From Chloroflexota bacterium (lineage in GTDB: Bacteria; Chloroflexota; Limnocylindria; Limnocylindrales; CSP1-4): 9,857 nucleotides of DNA. The position numbers and the translations under genes are program-made. This document shows positions 1 to 5,395 of the stretch, piece by piece (position 1 is the first letter of the stretch; every line of letters begins with the position of its first letter). The stretch lies in NCBI GenBank assembly GCA_016875645.1, contig VGPE01000091.1, positions 1 through 9,857 on the forward strand, in the 5' to 3' direction. The notes beneath the pieces were generated by a model, which saw only the letters and a program-made list of their open reading frames with translations, ran no database searches and was not told where the DNA came from.

Positions 1-226
1 CACGCGGCACCGCGAGGGCCGTCGTCGCCGCCGACTCGAGTCCGGCGGCCAGCTCGCCCGGATCGCCTGCGATCAGGCGGCCCCAGGCGCTGCGCATCTC
101 GAGCACGTCGGGCACCGCCGTCACGACCCTGACGACCGTGCCCGCCGCCCACGGCAGGCCGGCCACGAGGGAGACGGCGAGGTCGGCGCCCCTCGAGCCG
201 TCGTACGCCAGTTCAATTCGGGACAA
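1..226 (-). CDS. Universal stress protein (UspA family), N-terminal part only
   Basis: This is the first 75 codons of a minus-strand gene that runs off the left edge. After the start it reads SRIELAYDGSRGADLAVSLV, the first beta strand of the Usp fold with its ligand-proximal Asp in the AYDGS motif. A Leu-Pro-Trp segment and a second strand (TVVRVVTAVPDV) follow, as in many Usp proteins. I chose the TTG at 224-226 because a strong GGAGG lies 9 nt upstream and no ATG or GTG start fits. Usp proteins are cytoplasmic, often bind ATP or AMP, and accumulate under stress. The diagnostic GxxG-9x-G(S/T) nucleotide loop would lie outside the window, so nucleotide binding cannot be judged. It follows the zinc peptidase gene in the same direction after 43 nt and may be co-transcribed with it. 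Family assignment rests on the N-terminus alone. Confidence 0.72.
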   Translation of the reverse strand, partial: MSRIELAYDGSRGADLAVSLVAGLPWAAGTVVRVVTAVPDVLEMRSAWGRLIAGDPGELAAGLESAATTALAVPR

Positions 227-235
227 GTCCGCTTC

Positions 236-240
236 CCTCC
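236..240 (-). promoter_or_regulatory. Ribosome binding site for the Usp gene
   Basis: GGAGG on the minus strand, 9 nt before a TTG codon. It decides the TTG start of the truncated universal stress protein, which otherwise has no conventional start codon. Confidence 0.65.
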
Positions 241-269
241 AAGTCTGTGTCCTGCGGGTCGTGGCCTGG

Positions 270-1151
270 CTAGAGGTCCCTGGCGTTCAGGGTGTCACAG
301 GCGTTGAGGTTGCCCTGCTCGTAACCCGTCAGGAACCAGCGCTGGCGCTGCTCCGACGACCCGTGAGTCCAGCTCTCCGGGTTGACGCGCCCCTGGATCT
401 TGGACTGGATCCGGTCGTCGCCCACCGACGCGGCGGCATCGAGCGCCTGGGCGATCTGGTCGCGCGTGAGCGGTTCGAGGTAGTTGGTCGACACGGCGTT
501 GGCCGCCCAGACGCCGGCCAGGCAGTCGGCCATCAATTCGATGCGCACGGCCTCGCTCTCGGGGCCCGCGCCGCGCGACTGCGCGTCGAGCAGTCCCAGC
601 AGGTTCTCGACGTGGTGGCCGTACTCGTGGGCAATCACGTACGCAACCGCGAACGGGCCGCCGCGCGCCCCGAACTGCGTCTTGAGTTGCTCGAAGAAGC
701 CCAGGTCGATGTACACGAATCGATCGTTGGGGCAGTAGAACGGCCCGATCTCAGGTCCTGCGTTGCCGCAGCCCGTCGCGATCGGCCCATCAAAGAGGCG
801 GGTCCGCGCCGGTTCGTACGTCTGCCCCGCCGCTGCGAAGGCCGTCCGCCAGTAGGCCTGGATGCTGTTGGTGTAGCCCACCACGCGGCAGTCATCCCGT
901 TCGTTCGCGTCCTGGCCGGTTCGGCACTCCGAGGTGAGCGAGCTGCCCTCCGGCCCGATCGTGTCGGCGCCCGGCTGGGCAACCCCGCCAAGCTCGCTCA
1001 GGTTCCCGCCGAAGAGCAGGTAGAGGATCACCAGGAGAATGCCGCCGGCGCCGCCGCCGACAGCGACCCCGGTTCCGCCCACGCGGCCGCGGCGCCCACG
1101 AACGTCCTGGACCTGCGAGGGGTCCAGGCGCGCGTCGCGCTTGAAGGTCAT
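270..1151 (-). CDS. ypfJ: YpfJ-type neutral zinc metallopeptidase, membrane anchored
   Basis: A 293-residue protein of the YpfJ/KPN_02809 zinc metallopeptidase family (Pfam Zn_peptidase), close to the family's usual length. An N-terminal basic segment (residues 1-23) and a glycine-rich stretch (24-37) precede one transmembrane helix (about 38-48). The catalytic domain is therefore probably outside the cytoplasm. The zinc site is HEYGHH at 175-180 (H175 and H179 as ligands, E176 as the catalytic base). ELMADC at 205-210 supplies the likely third ligand, Glu205. Other family features are GCGNAG near 127-132, the FYCP segment at 138-141 and six cysteines that could form disulfides. The ATG is preceded by GGAG at 8 nt spacing. 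The physiological substrate of this family is not established. It lies 43 nt upstream of the Usp gene and 152 nt downstream of the lipoprotein gene, all in one direction. Confidence 0.93.
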   Translation of the reverse strand: MTFKRDARLDPSQVQDVRGRRGRVGGTGVAVGGGAGGILLVILYLLFGGNLSELGGVAQPGADTIGPEGSSLTSECRTGQDANERDDCRVVGYTNSIQAYWRTAFAAAGQTYEPARTRLFDGPIATGCGNAGPEIGPFYCPNDRFVYIDLGFFEQLKTQFGARGGPFAVAYVIAHEYGHHVENLLGLLDAQSRGAGPESEAVRIELMADCLAGVWAANAVSTNYLEPLTRDQIAQALDAAASVGDDRIQSKIQGRVNPESWTHGSSEQRQRWFLTGYEQGNLNACDTLNARDL

Positions 1152-1159
1152 GCCGTCAT

Positions 1160-1164
1160 CTCCA
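1160..1164 (-). promoter_or_regulatory. Ribosome binding site for the zinc metallopeptidase
   Basis: TGGAG on the minus strand, 8 nt before the ATG of the YpfJ-type peptidase. It fixes the start of that gene. Confidence 0.6.
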
Positions 1165-1303
1165 GGTGTCGTTGGGCCGGTGCGTCTGCCGCGCCGGTGC
1201 GTTGTCGTGGGCGGTATGCGGGCCGGGACGAGCGCCGCTCGCGCGCAACGGTACCGCCTCGTGGCAGCTTCGCATCAGGTGGGGCCCCGGCGCCGGAGCG
1301 GCA

Positions 1304-2482
1304 TCAGGGCACCGGGCCGGCGCTGCCGCGCCAGAACTCCACCATCTGCCCCCAGGAGAGCGTGGAGCTTGATGCGTACGCGAGGATCTGCAGGTCGTCG
1401 TTGGTCCATTCGATGACCCGGTAGGTCTGGCGGGTCCGGGCCGACACGTAGCTGGTGCACAGGATCCGCCCGGTCGGCCGGCCGTCCACCGTGTACGTCC
1501 ACTCGTAGTTCCCGAGGGCGCACTGCCCGTTCTGGCTGGGCGCGGGGTCCGCGGAATCGACGTCACCCTGGTACGCCTCGGTCATGTCCAGGACGTTGCC
1601 GAATGCGCTGTAGTCGATCGTGGGCCCGTTGAACGGCCGACAGCGGACCGAATCCACCTCGATCGGGTAGATCTCCTCGACACCCTCGCAGCCGGCATGC
1701 AGGTTCTGGGGGATGTGGGCGAGGATGGCGGCCTCTGTATCGGATGGGAAGCCGGTGCTCGCACTGGGGCTGGGCGCGATGCCGCCCTTGAGGGCCGTCC
1801 GCATCCGCTCCGGGATCTGGGCGGCGATCTCGTCGGCCGTTGCCAGGTCGAGATCGCTGCCGCCGCCGAGGAACACTTTGGCGACGATGTTCTGGACCCT
1901 GACCAGGTAGTTGTAGTTGTTGGTCTGGATGCCGCCGAACGAGATGGTCCCGGCGTAGCGGAACGACCTGTCGCCGAGCGGCTCGCCGACCACCGATTGG
2001 AGGCCGGCGCCCTCCTCGGAGAGGGCCGCATGGGCGTCATCGAGGAACGCCTGGGCCGCCATTGCGGTGCGGAACTGGTAGCGGCTGTCGAACAGGGAGC
2101 TGATCGCACCCCGGCCCCCCCAGTTCCGATTCACCACGCGCAGGCCCGCGTGCGCCGACCAGCCGGGCATGTCGCTATCAGCCCGGACCCGGATCTCGTC
2201 GGGCGTGAGCTCGCTGGGCAGGTCGGCGGGCTGCAGGAGCGACGCGATGGCCGCCGCCTCGCTCCACGGATCCACGACGACGGGGGCCACCGGTCCGGTC
2301 GGGGTCGCGAGTGGCGTGGATCCGGGTGCGCCGGCCGTCGGCGACGGCAACGAGGACTGCGTCGGTGCGAGTGTGACCACAGGCGTGGAGGGCCTGGGCG
2401 TACCGGTCGCGGCCTCGCACCCCGTCCCGATCACCAGGGCGGGCAGCAACATGAGGAGCGCGAGCCGCGTGGGTGCGTTCAC
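1304..2482 (-). CDS. Putative two-domain lipoprotein, function unknown
   Basis: A 392-residue exported protein. I prefer the GTG at 2480-2482, which has AGGG about 7 nt upstream and yields a short signal peptide (about residues 1-21) ending in Ile-Gly-Thr-Gly-Cys. Cys22 would be lipidated, though the lipobox is imperfect. A further in-frame GTG at 2563 would add 27 charged residues in front of the signal peptide and is less likely. A Pro/Thr/Ser-rich linker (about 24-70) leads into domain 1 (about 73-235). Domain 2 (about 247-392) has four cysteines at 265, 281, 321 and 342, enough for two disulfides, and ends with the motifs RVIEWTNDDLQILAYA and WGQMVEFWRGSAGP. Domain 2 resembles, from memory, extracytoplasmic tails of some actinobacterial and Chloroflexota Ser/Thr kinases. 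That resemblance is untested. No enzyme motif is visible, so a sensor or ligand-binding role is only a guess. Confidence 0.78.
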   Translation of the reverse strand: MNAPTRLALLMLLPALVIGTGCEAATGTPRPSTPVVTLAPTQSSLPSPTAGAPGSTPLATPTGPVAPVVVDPWSEAAAIASLLQPADLPSELTPDEIRVRADSDMPGWSAHAGLRVVNRNWGGRGAISSLFDSRYQFRTAMAAQAFLDDAHAALSEEGAGLQSVVGEPLGDRSFRYAGTISFGGIQTNNYNYLVRVQNIVAKVFLGGGSDLDLATADEIAAQIPERMRTALKGGIAPSPSASTGFPSDTEAAILAHIPQNLHAGCEGVEEIYPIEVDSVRCRPFNGPTIDYSAFGNVLDMTEAYQGDVDSADPAPSQNGQCALGNYEWTYTVDGRPTGRILCTSYVSARTRQTYRVIEWTNDDLQILAYASSSTLSWGQMVEFWRGSAGPVP

Positions 2483-2493
2483 GCTACGGCCCT

Positions 2494-2516
2494 GGTTCGG
2501 ACGGTCCCCCCGAACC
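2494..2516. repeat. Inverted repeat just upstream of the lipoprotein start
   Basis: Seven-base perfect inverted repeat GGTTCGG / CCGAACC with a 9-base centre, ending 11 bases before the lipoprotein GTG start. It could be an operator or an mRNA hairpin near the ribosome binding site. It could also be chance in G+C-rich DNA. The rest of the 171 bp intergenic region (2483-2653) shows no clear promoter. Confidence 0.4.
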
Positions 2517-2597
2517 GAGACGCTCACTCGATGGGGCCTGCCTTCGATCGAGTTCGGGAGCACCCGGCGGGATGCATCTGCGCGCCCCGCGCGAGCG

Positions 2598-2616
2598 TCC
2601 CGGTCAGTCCGAGACC
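2598..2616 (-). terminator. Weak stem-loop after the BI-1 gene, terminator uncertain
   Basis: Inverted repeat CCGGTC / GACCGG with a 7-base loop, about 40 bases past the stop of the Bax-inhibitor-1 gene. There is no T-run after the stem, so a classical intrinsic terminator is not supported. It is the only hairpin of note close to the gene's 3' end. Confidence 0.2.
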
Positions 2617-2653
2617 GGTCTTGCGCCGCGAGTTGCCAGCGTGCCGTGCCCCA

Positions 2654-3355
2654 TCAGCGCCGGTCGCCAAAGATGCGCAGGAGGAACAGGAAGATGTTGA
2701 TGAAGTCCAGGTAGAGATGGAGCGCGCCGAAGACGGCCGCCTTCTCCATCGAACCGAGGCGCGCGGCCAGGTCGCCCGACGAGATCCGCTGGACGTCGTA
2801 CGCGGTGAGCGCGGTGAAGAGGACGACTCCGATGATCGAGATGATGAAGCCGAGCGGACCGCTCGCGAGGAAGATGTTCACGACCATGGCGATGATCAGC
2901 CCGACGAGACCCATGGTCAGGATCCCGCCCATGCCGGCCAGCGAGCGCTTGGTGACCGCCCCGTAGATCGCGGCGGCGCCGAACATGCCTGCGGCGCTGA
3001 CGAACGCGGTCGCCACCGACGGGACGGTGTACGCGGACGCGATCAGGCCGATCGTGAGGCCGTTGAGGGCGGCGTAGATGAAGAACAGCCCCAGCGCGAC
3101 GAGCGCGTTGATGCGGTTGATGAGCAGGCCGATGCCGAAGACGAGCGCGAGCTCGATCAGGATGGCCGGCAGGAAGAGGTCCCGCGCAACGCCGATCAGG
3201 CGATCGTTCGACTGGACGACCCACGTGATCGCGGCCGTCAGGAGCAGGCCCGCGAACATCCACGTGAAGGCCTGCGACAGGAAGGTTGCCGACAGCCGCG
3301 CGTCGGGACGGACCCCAAGCTGTGACGGTGCGTCCCCGATCCGGTAGTTGTTCAT
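2654..3355 (-). CDS. Bax inhibitor-1 / YccA family membrane protein
   Basis: A 233-residue integral membrane protein of the BI-1 (UPF0005, TMBIM) family, full length for a bacterial member. After a 25-residue polar N-terminus there are about seven hydrophobic segments: near 28-46, 61-79, 84-105, 111-133, 143-163, 167-184 and 208-229. The family signatures are FTALTAYDVQRI at about 180-191 and LHLYLDFINIFLFLLRIFG at 212-230. Asp187 and Asp217 correspond to the aspartate dyad that controls the pH-sensitive calcium leak in the Bacillus homologue YetJ. The ATG is set by GAGGAG 9 nt upstream. The same frame stays open to 4012, but that upstream part is only the shadow of the adenosyltransferase gene. 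The gene begins 13 nt after the adenosyltransferase stop and probably shares its transcript. Bacterial function is generally described as a proton-sensitive ion channel. No specific role is evident here. Confidence 0.95.
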   Translation of the reverse strand: MNNYRIGDAPSQLGVRPDARLSATFLSQAFTWMFAGLLLTAAITWVVQSNDRLIGVARDLFLPAILIELALVFGIGLLINRINALVALGLFFIYAALNGLTIGLIASAYTVPSVATAFVSAAGMFGAAAIYGAVTKRSLAGMGGILTMGLVGLIIAMVVNIFLASGPLGFIISIIGVVLFTALTAYDVQRISSGDLAARLGSMEKAAVFGALHLYLDFINIFLFLLRIFGDRR

Positions 3356-3364
3356 CGCCTCTCG

Positions 3365-3370
3365 CTCCTC
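3365..3370 (-). promoter_or_regulatory. Ribosome binding site of the BI-1 gene overlapping the upstream stop
   Basis: GAGGAG on the minus strand, 9 nt before the BI-1 ATG. It shares bases with the TGA stop of the adenosyltransferase gene (TGAGGAG), which suggests coupled translation and decides the BI-1 start inside a much longer open frame. Confidence 0.65.
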
Positions 3371-4052
3371 AGCTGGAAGTTCCACCCACCACGGCCGTTT
3401 CCTGTGTGGTACCCGGACGAGATCGGCCGCCCGGACGTGACGGCGTGGCCGTCCGAGCTTCCGCCTGTTCGGCCGCGCGCGCAAGCACCCACAGCAGATC
3501 GGCGAGCCGGTTGACATATGGAAGCAGATGCTCGCCTGGCACGTGTCCCGTGCGCTCGAGCGCGACGATCCGGCGTTCTGCGCGCCGCAGGACGGTGCGG
3601 CCGACCTCCAGCGCAGCGCTGGCCGCGGTCTCGCCCGGGACAACGAACTCGCGCGGCATCGTGATGGTCCGCTCCGTTTCGCGCAGGACGGTCTCGACGC
3701 CCTCGAGCATTGCGGCCGACACGCGCGTCTGGCCGTCAACCAGCCGGTCCCAGGCATCCGGATTCGTTGCCAGCTCGGACGCGGCCACGAACAGTTCGCG
3801 CTGGAAGCGCAGAACCAGCTCCGCGAGGTCGCCGAGCGCGGGATGCAGCGCGCCGTCCTGCGCCGTGACGCCCAGGGCTGCCCGGGCCATGCCGAGGGCC
3901 GCAACGGCCTCGTCGATGGTGCCGTAGGCGTCCACCCGGGGATCGTCCTTGGTGACGCGACCGCCGCCGAACAGCAGGCCGGTGGTTCCATCGTCGCCGC
4001 GACCGGTGGCAACCGCGGAAACGGGCCGCTCGCGGCCGGGGGCGGGTGTCAC
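3369..4052 (-). CDS. pduO: PduO-type ATP:cob(I)alamin adenosyltransferase
   Basis: A 227-residue enzyme that transfers the 5'-deoxyadenosyl group of ATP to cob(I)alamin, giving adenosylcobalamin; cytoplasmic and usually trimeric. The N-terminal ATP-binding segment is GRGDDGTTGLLFGGGRVTKD (residues 17-36), followed by DAYGTIDEAVAALGMAR at 41-57. C-terminal signatures are LRRAERRIVALER (155-167), matching the family's RxxE/R cluster, and PYVNRLADLLWVLAR (178-192), which contributes the active-site Asn and Arg. A disordered tail of about 25 residues follows. The GTG start overlaps the stop of the DUF59 gene (GTGA), implying translational coupling. A second GTG lies one codon upstream, so the start could be 4055. 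The presence of this gene implies use of B12 coenzyme, but no B12-dependent enzyme is in the window. Confidence 0.95.
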   Translation of the reverse strand: MTPAPGRERPVSAVATGRGDDGTTGLLFGGGRVTKDDPRVDAYGTIDEAVAALGMARAALGVTAQDGALHPALGDLAELVLRFQRELFVAASELATNPDAWDRLVDGQTRVSAAMLEGVETVLRETERTITMPREFVVPGETAASAALEVGRTVLRRAERRIVALERTGHVPGEHLLPYVNRLADLLWVLARAAEQAEARTATPSRPGGRSRPGTTQETAVVGGTSS

Positions 4053-4390
4053 CACATGAGGCCCGCGTCGCGCGGATCCCAGCGCTCGGCGAGCAGGGTC
4101 ACCTTGACGGGATGCTCCAGTACCGATTCGGCCTGCTCCTGGACCTGGGCGACCATGGATCCCGCGTAGGGGCAGAACGGGGTCGTGAGGATCATCTTCA
4201 CCTCTGACGCGTCCCTGCCGATCAGGATCTGCTTGATCAGCGCCAGCTCCACGACGTTCATCCCGATCTCCGGGTCCACCACGTTGCGCAGCGCGTCGAG
4301 GATGGCGAGCTCGGTGGCGCGGCGCTCGGCATCGAACGCGGGAGCGTCCGCGGCCGGCGCGGCGGATGCCGGGGAGGCGGTGATATCCAT
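4049..4390 (-). CDS. DUF59/MIP18-family Fe-S assembly protein (PaaD/SufT-like)
   Basis: A 113-residue small cytoplasmic protein of the MIP18/DUF59 family, which takes part in iron-sulfur cluster assembly or transfer. After an Ala/Pro-rich extension (1-20) the domain starts with ILDALRNVVDPEIGMNVVEL (30-49), the typical DPE...NVV(D/E)LxL(I/V) element. Then comes ILTTPFCPYAGSMV (67-80), where Cys73 is the conserved reactive or metal-binding cysteine. The end WDPRDAGLMW (104-113) matches the family's W-P close. I chose the ATG at 4388-4390; the frame is open 24 codons further upstream, but without family similarity. No Shine-Dalgarno is present. Instead a TACGCT hexamer ends 9 nt before the ATG, suggesting a very short or absent leader. 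It is the first gene of the block with the adenosyltransferase and BI-1 genes. Confidence 0.92.
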   Translation of the reverse strand: MDITASPASAAPAADAPAFDAERRATELAILDALRNVVDPEIGMNVVELALIKQILIGRDASEVKMILTTPFCPYAGSMVAQVQEQAESVLEHPVKVTLLAERWDPRDAGLMW

Positions 4391-4399
4391 GGTTGTGAG

Positions 4400-4405
4400 A
4401 GCGTA
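4400..4405 (-). promoter_or_regulatory. Putative -10 element for the DUF59-adenosyltransferase-BI-1 block
   Basis: TACGCT on the minus strand fits TAnnnT and ends 9 nt before the DUF59 ATG. Transcription would start within a few bases of the start codon. No TTGACA-like -35 is visible; a GGGCAC lies 16 nt upstream. The call rests on the -10 hexamer and the lack of a ribosome binding site. Confidence 0.4.
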
Positions 4406-4435
4406 CCACCGGTCCCGAACGGTGCCCTCGGGCGG

Positions 4436-4450
4436 CGGGCCGGGGGCCCG
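4436..4450 (-). terminator. G/C-rich stem-loop after the DUF433 gene, terminator uncertain
   Basis: Inverted repeat CGGGCC / GGCCCG with a 3-base loop, about 30 bases past the DUF433 stop codon and upstream of the putative DUF59 promoter. Its location between two transcription units suits a terminator, but no T-run follows. Confidence 0.25.
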
Positions 4451-4479
4451 ACGGCGCAGCACGAGCGCCGCCGCCGGCG

Positions 4480-4806
4480 TCAGGCCGGGGCGGGCTCGGT
4501 CGTGACGATGCCCGGGAGTTGGACGTCACTCGTGAGATCCGCGGCCTCGGCGACGGTGAGGCCCGGGCCCAGCAGGTTGCCATCCGCATCGAGGAAGTCG
4601 CCGTAGCGGGCTGGGTGCGCCGATGCGTAGACATACGCCTTCGCAATGCCCAGCGTGCGCAGCTCCGGGTGGTCCGTGAGGATCTCGACGGTGCGCTTGC
4701 CGCTCCGGCGCAGCTCCAGCAACTGGCGCACGGTCAGGCGGCTGCCGTACAGGAACGGCTCACCGTTCATCACCAACGGGTCCACCTTGACCCACTTGAT
4801 GGTCAA
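4480..4806 (-). CDS. DUF433 domain protein (antitoxin-like family)
   Basis: A 108-residue protein with a DUF433 domain at about residues 4-65. The line KVDPLVMNGEPFLYGSRLTV aligns with the family pattern (DP-x-GxPxxxGTRIxV), and RQLLELRRSGKRTVEIL, DHPEL and AKAYVYASAH match the following helices, including the 'hPxL' turn. DUF433 proteins have a small winged-helix-like fold and many are annotated as antitoxins beside PIN-like toxins. No such toxin is adjacent here: the upstream gene is an unrecognised helical protein, the downstream gene is Fe-S related. The C-terminus (about 70-108) is an unmatched tail. The TTG start at 4804-4806 is the only in-frame start codon giving the whole domain. It lacks a convincing ribosome binding site and lies 19 nt after the upstream stop. 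The start could instead be the GTG at codon 8, which would trim the domain edge. Confidence 0.75.
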   Translation of the reverse strand: MTIKWVKVDPLVMNGEPFLYGSRLTVRQLLELRRSGKRTVEILTDHPELRTLGIAKAYVYASAHPARYGDFLDADGNLLGPGLTVAEAADLTSDVQLPGIVTTEPAPA

Positions 4807-4825
4807 CGCGCGCGCCCCATCACGC

Positions 4826-5308
4826 TCAGGCGCCCTTGTAGATGAGCTGGAGCAGCCAATTGCGCTTGCGCGCGTCGCCTGCCAGGCGGCGGTGCCACCG
4901 GAAGACCCGGACGCCTTCGTCGATGGCCAGGTCCGCGACCGCGGCTTCGTCGGGTCCGAGGACCGCGCGCACAGCGCGCCGGATGCCTTCACTGAGGTTG
5001 ATCAGGTCATCGAGGGGCACGCGTCGTCGGCGGTAGAGCGGTGCGACCCACTCGGCCCAATCTCCGACGAAGCGCGGCGAGCCACTGCCAATCGACATGG
5101 CGACGCGTTCCAACTCCACCTCCGCGTCGGCCAGCAGGCCGCGGAGGGTCGCCTCGTCGAAGCGCTCGGTCAGCGTGGGGTCAGCCTCGACCGCGAACTC
5201 CAGGGCTCGTGCAGCGATCCGGACACGCGAACTGCGGATCTCGTCGGCGGCGGCTGCGAAGCTCGCCCGGAAATCGGCGGGCGGCAGGCCCAGGGTGGGG
5301 TGGGTCAC
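4826..5308 (-). CDS. Helical protein of unknown function
   Basis: A 160-residue protein that I do not recognise. It is predicted to be soluble and almost wholly helical, with amphipathic stretches near 12-40, 50-72, 78-92, 98-117 and 121-143. No signal peptide, membrane segment or catalytic motif is seen. The middle (WAEWVAPLYRRRRVPLDDLI, 84-103) loosely recalls helical N-terminal regulatory domains such as those of RsbR-type proteins, but I would not assign that. The C-terminus is basic and aromatic (FRWHRRL at 136-142, KRNWLLQLIYKGA at 148-160). I chose the GTG at 5306-5308 because the hexamer TAGACT ends 7 nt before it, fitting a leaderless transcript, and because no homology-like sequence lies further upstream. 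It shares direction with the DUF433 gene (19 nt gap) and is divergent from a membrane protein gene. Confidence 0.65.
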   Translation of the reverse strand: MTHPTLGLPPADFRASFAAAADEIRSSRVRIAARALEFAVEADPTLTERFDEATLRGLLADAEVELERVAMSIGSGSPRFVGDWAEWVAPLYRRRRVPLDDLINLSEGIRRAVRAVLGPDEAAVADLAIDEGVRVFRWHRRLAGDARKRNWLLQLIYKGA

Positions 5309-5315
5309 GGGCGCA

Positions 5316-5321
5316 AGTCTA
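5316..5321 (-). promoter_or_regulatory. Putative -10 element, leaderless, for the helical protein and DUF433
   Basis: TAGACT on the minus strand, ending 7 nt before the GTG start at 5308. A -10 element at this spacing would start transcription at the start codon. No ribosome binding site is present. A GGGCAC hexamer (5340-5345) lies 18 nt upstream, similar to the one before the DUF59 promoter. Confidence 0.45.
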
Positions 5322-5346
5322 ACGATCCGCGCTGCCTTCGTGCCCA

Positions 5347-5369
5347 GCCTCCGGCAATGGGCCGGAGGC
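5347..5369. promoter_or_regulatory. Palindromic operator candidate between divergent promoters
   Basis: Perfect 9-base inverted repeat GCCTCCGGC / GCCGGAGGC around a 5-base centre (AATGG). It sits between two divergent putative promoters. Its right arm covers the place expected for the -35 of the plus-strand promoter, and its left arm abuts that of the minus-strand promoter. A dimeric repressor bound here could control both directions. No terminator role is likely, as no gene ends into it. Confidence 0.45.
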
Positions 5370-5383
5370 GGATGGCGAGCGGC

Positions 5384-5389
5384 TACGAT
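5384..5389 (+). promoter_or_regulatory. Putative -10 element, leaderless, for the membrane protein and GNAT genes
   Basis: TACGAT ends 6 nt before the GTG start at 5396, placing the transcription start at or next to the start codon. There is no ribosome binding site. No TTGACA-like -35 is present; the palindrome arm occupies that position. Confidence 0.45.
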
Positions 5390-5395
5390 CCGTGC

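Noticed and set aside
1248..1253. TACCGT hexamer as a promoter for the zinc metallopeptidase
   Set aside because: It lies about 100 nt upstream with no -35 partner, and such hexamers occur by chance. The 152 bp gap (1152-1303) also has a G/C palindrome at 1287-1296 but no convincing element.
138..1424. 428-codon plus-strand open frame opposite the zinc metallopeptidase
   Set aside because: Antisense shadow of a certain gene: low-complexity Arg/Ala/Val-rich translation with no motif. High G+C removes stops from the frame opposite coding DNA.
1697..3325. 542-codon plus-strand open frame across the lipoprotein and BI-1 genes
   Set aside because: It crosses two well-supported minus-strand genes and their intergenic region. 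The translation is a charged Asp/Glu/Arg mix without recognisable domains.
3356..4012. Upstream extension of the BI-1 frame giving a 452-residue fusion
   Set aside because: The added part is the out-of-frame translation of the adenosyltransferase gene. A strong ribosome binding site marks the BI-1 ATG at 3355.
4391..4479. Cobalamin riboswitch upstream of the adenosyltransferase block
   Set aside because: The gap is only 89 bp, far too short for the full aptamer, and no B12-box-like sequence was seen.
4053..4646. Upstream extension of the adenosyltransferase frame
   Set aside because: It only reads the DUF59 gene out of frame. The GTGA overlap gives the natural start.
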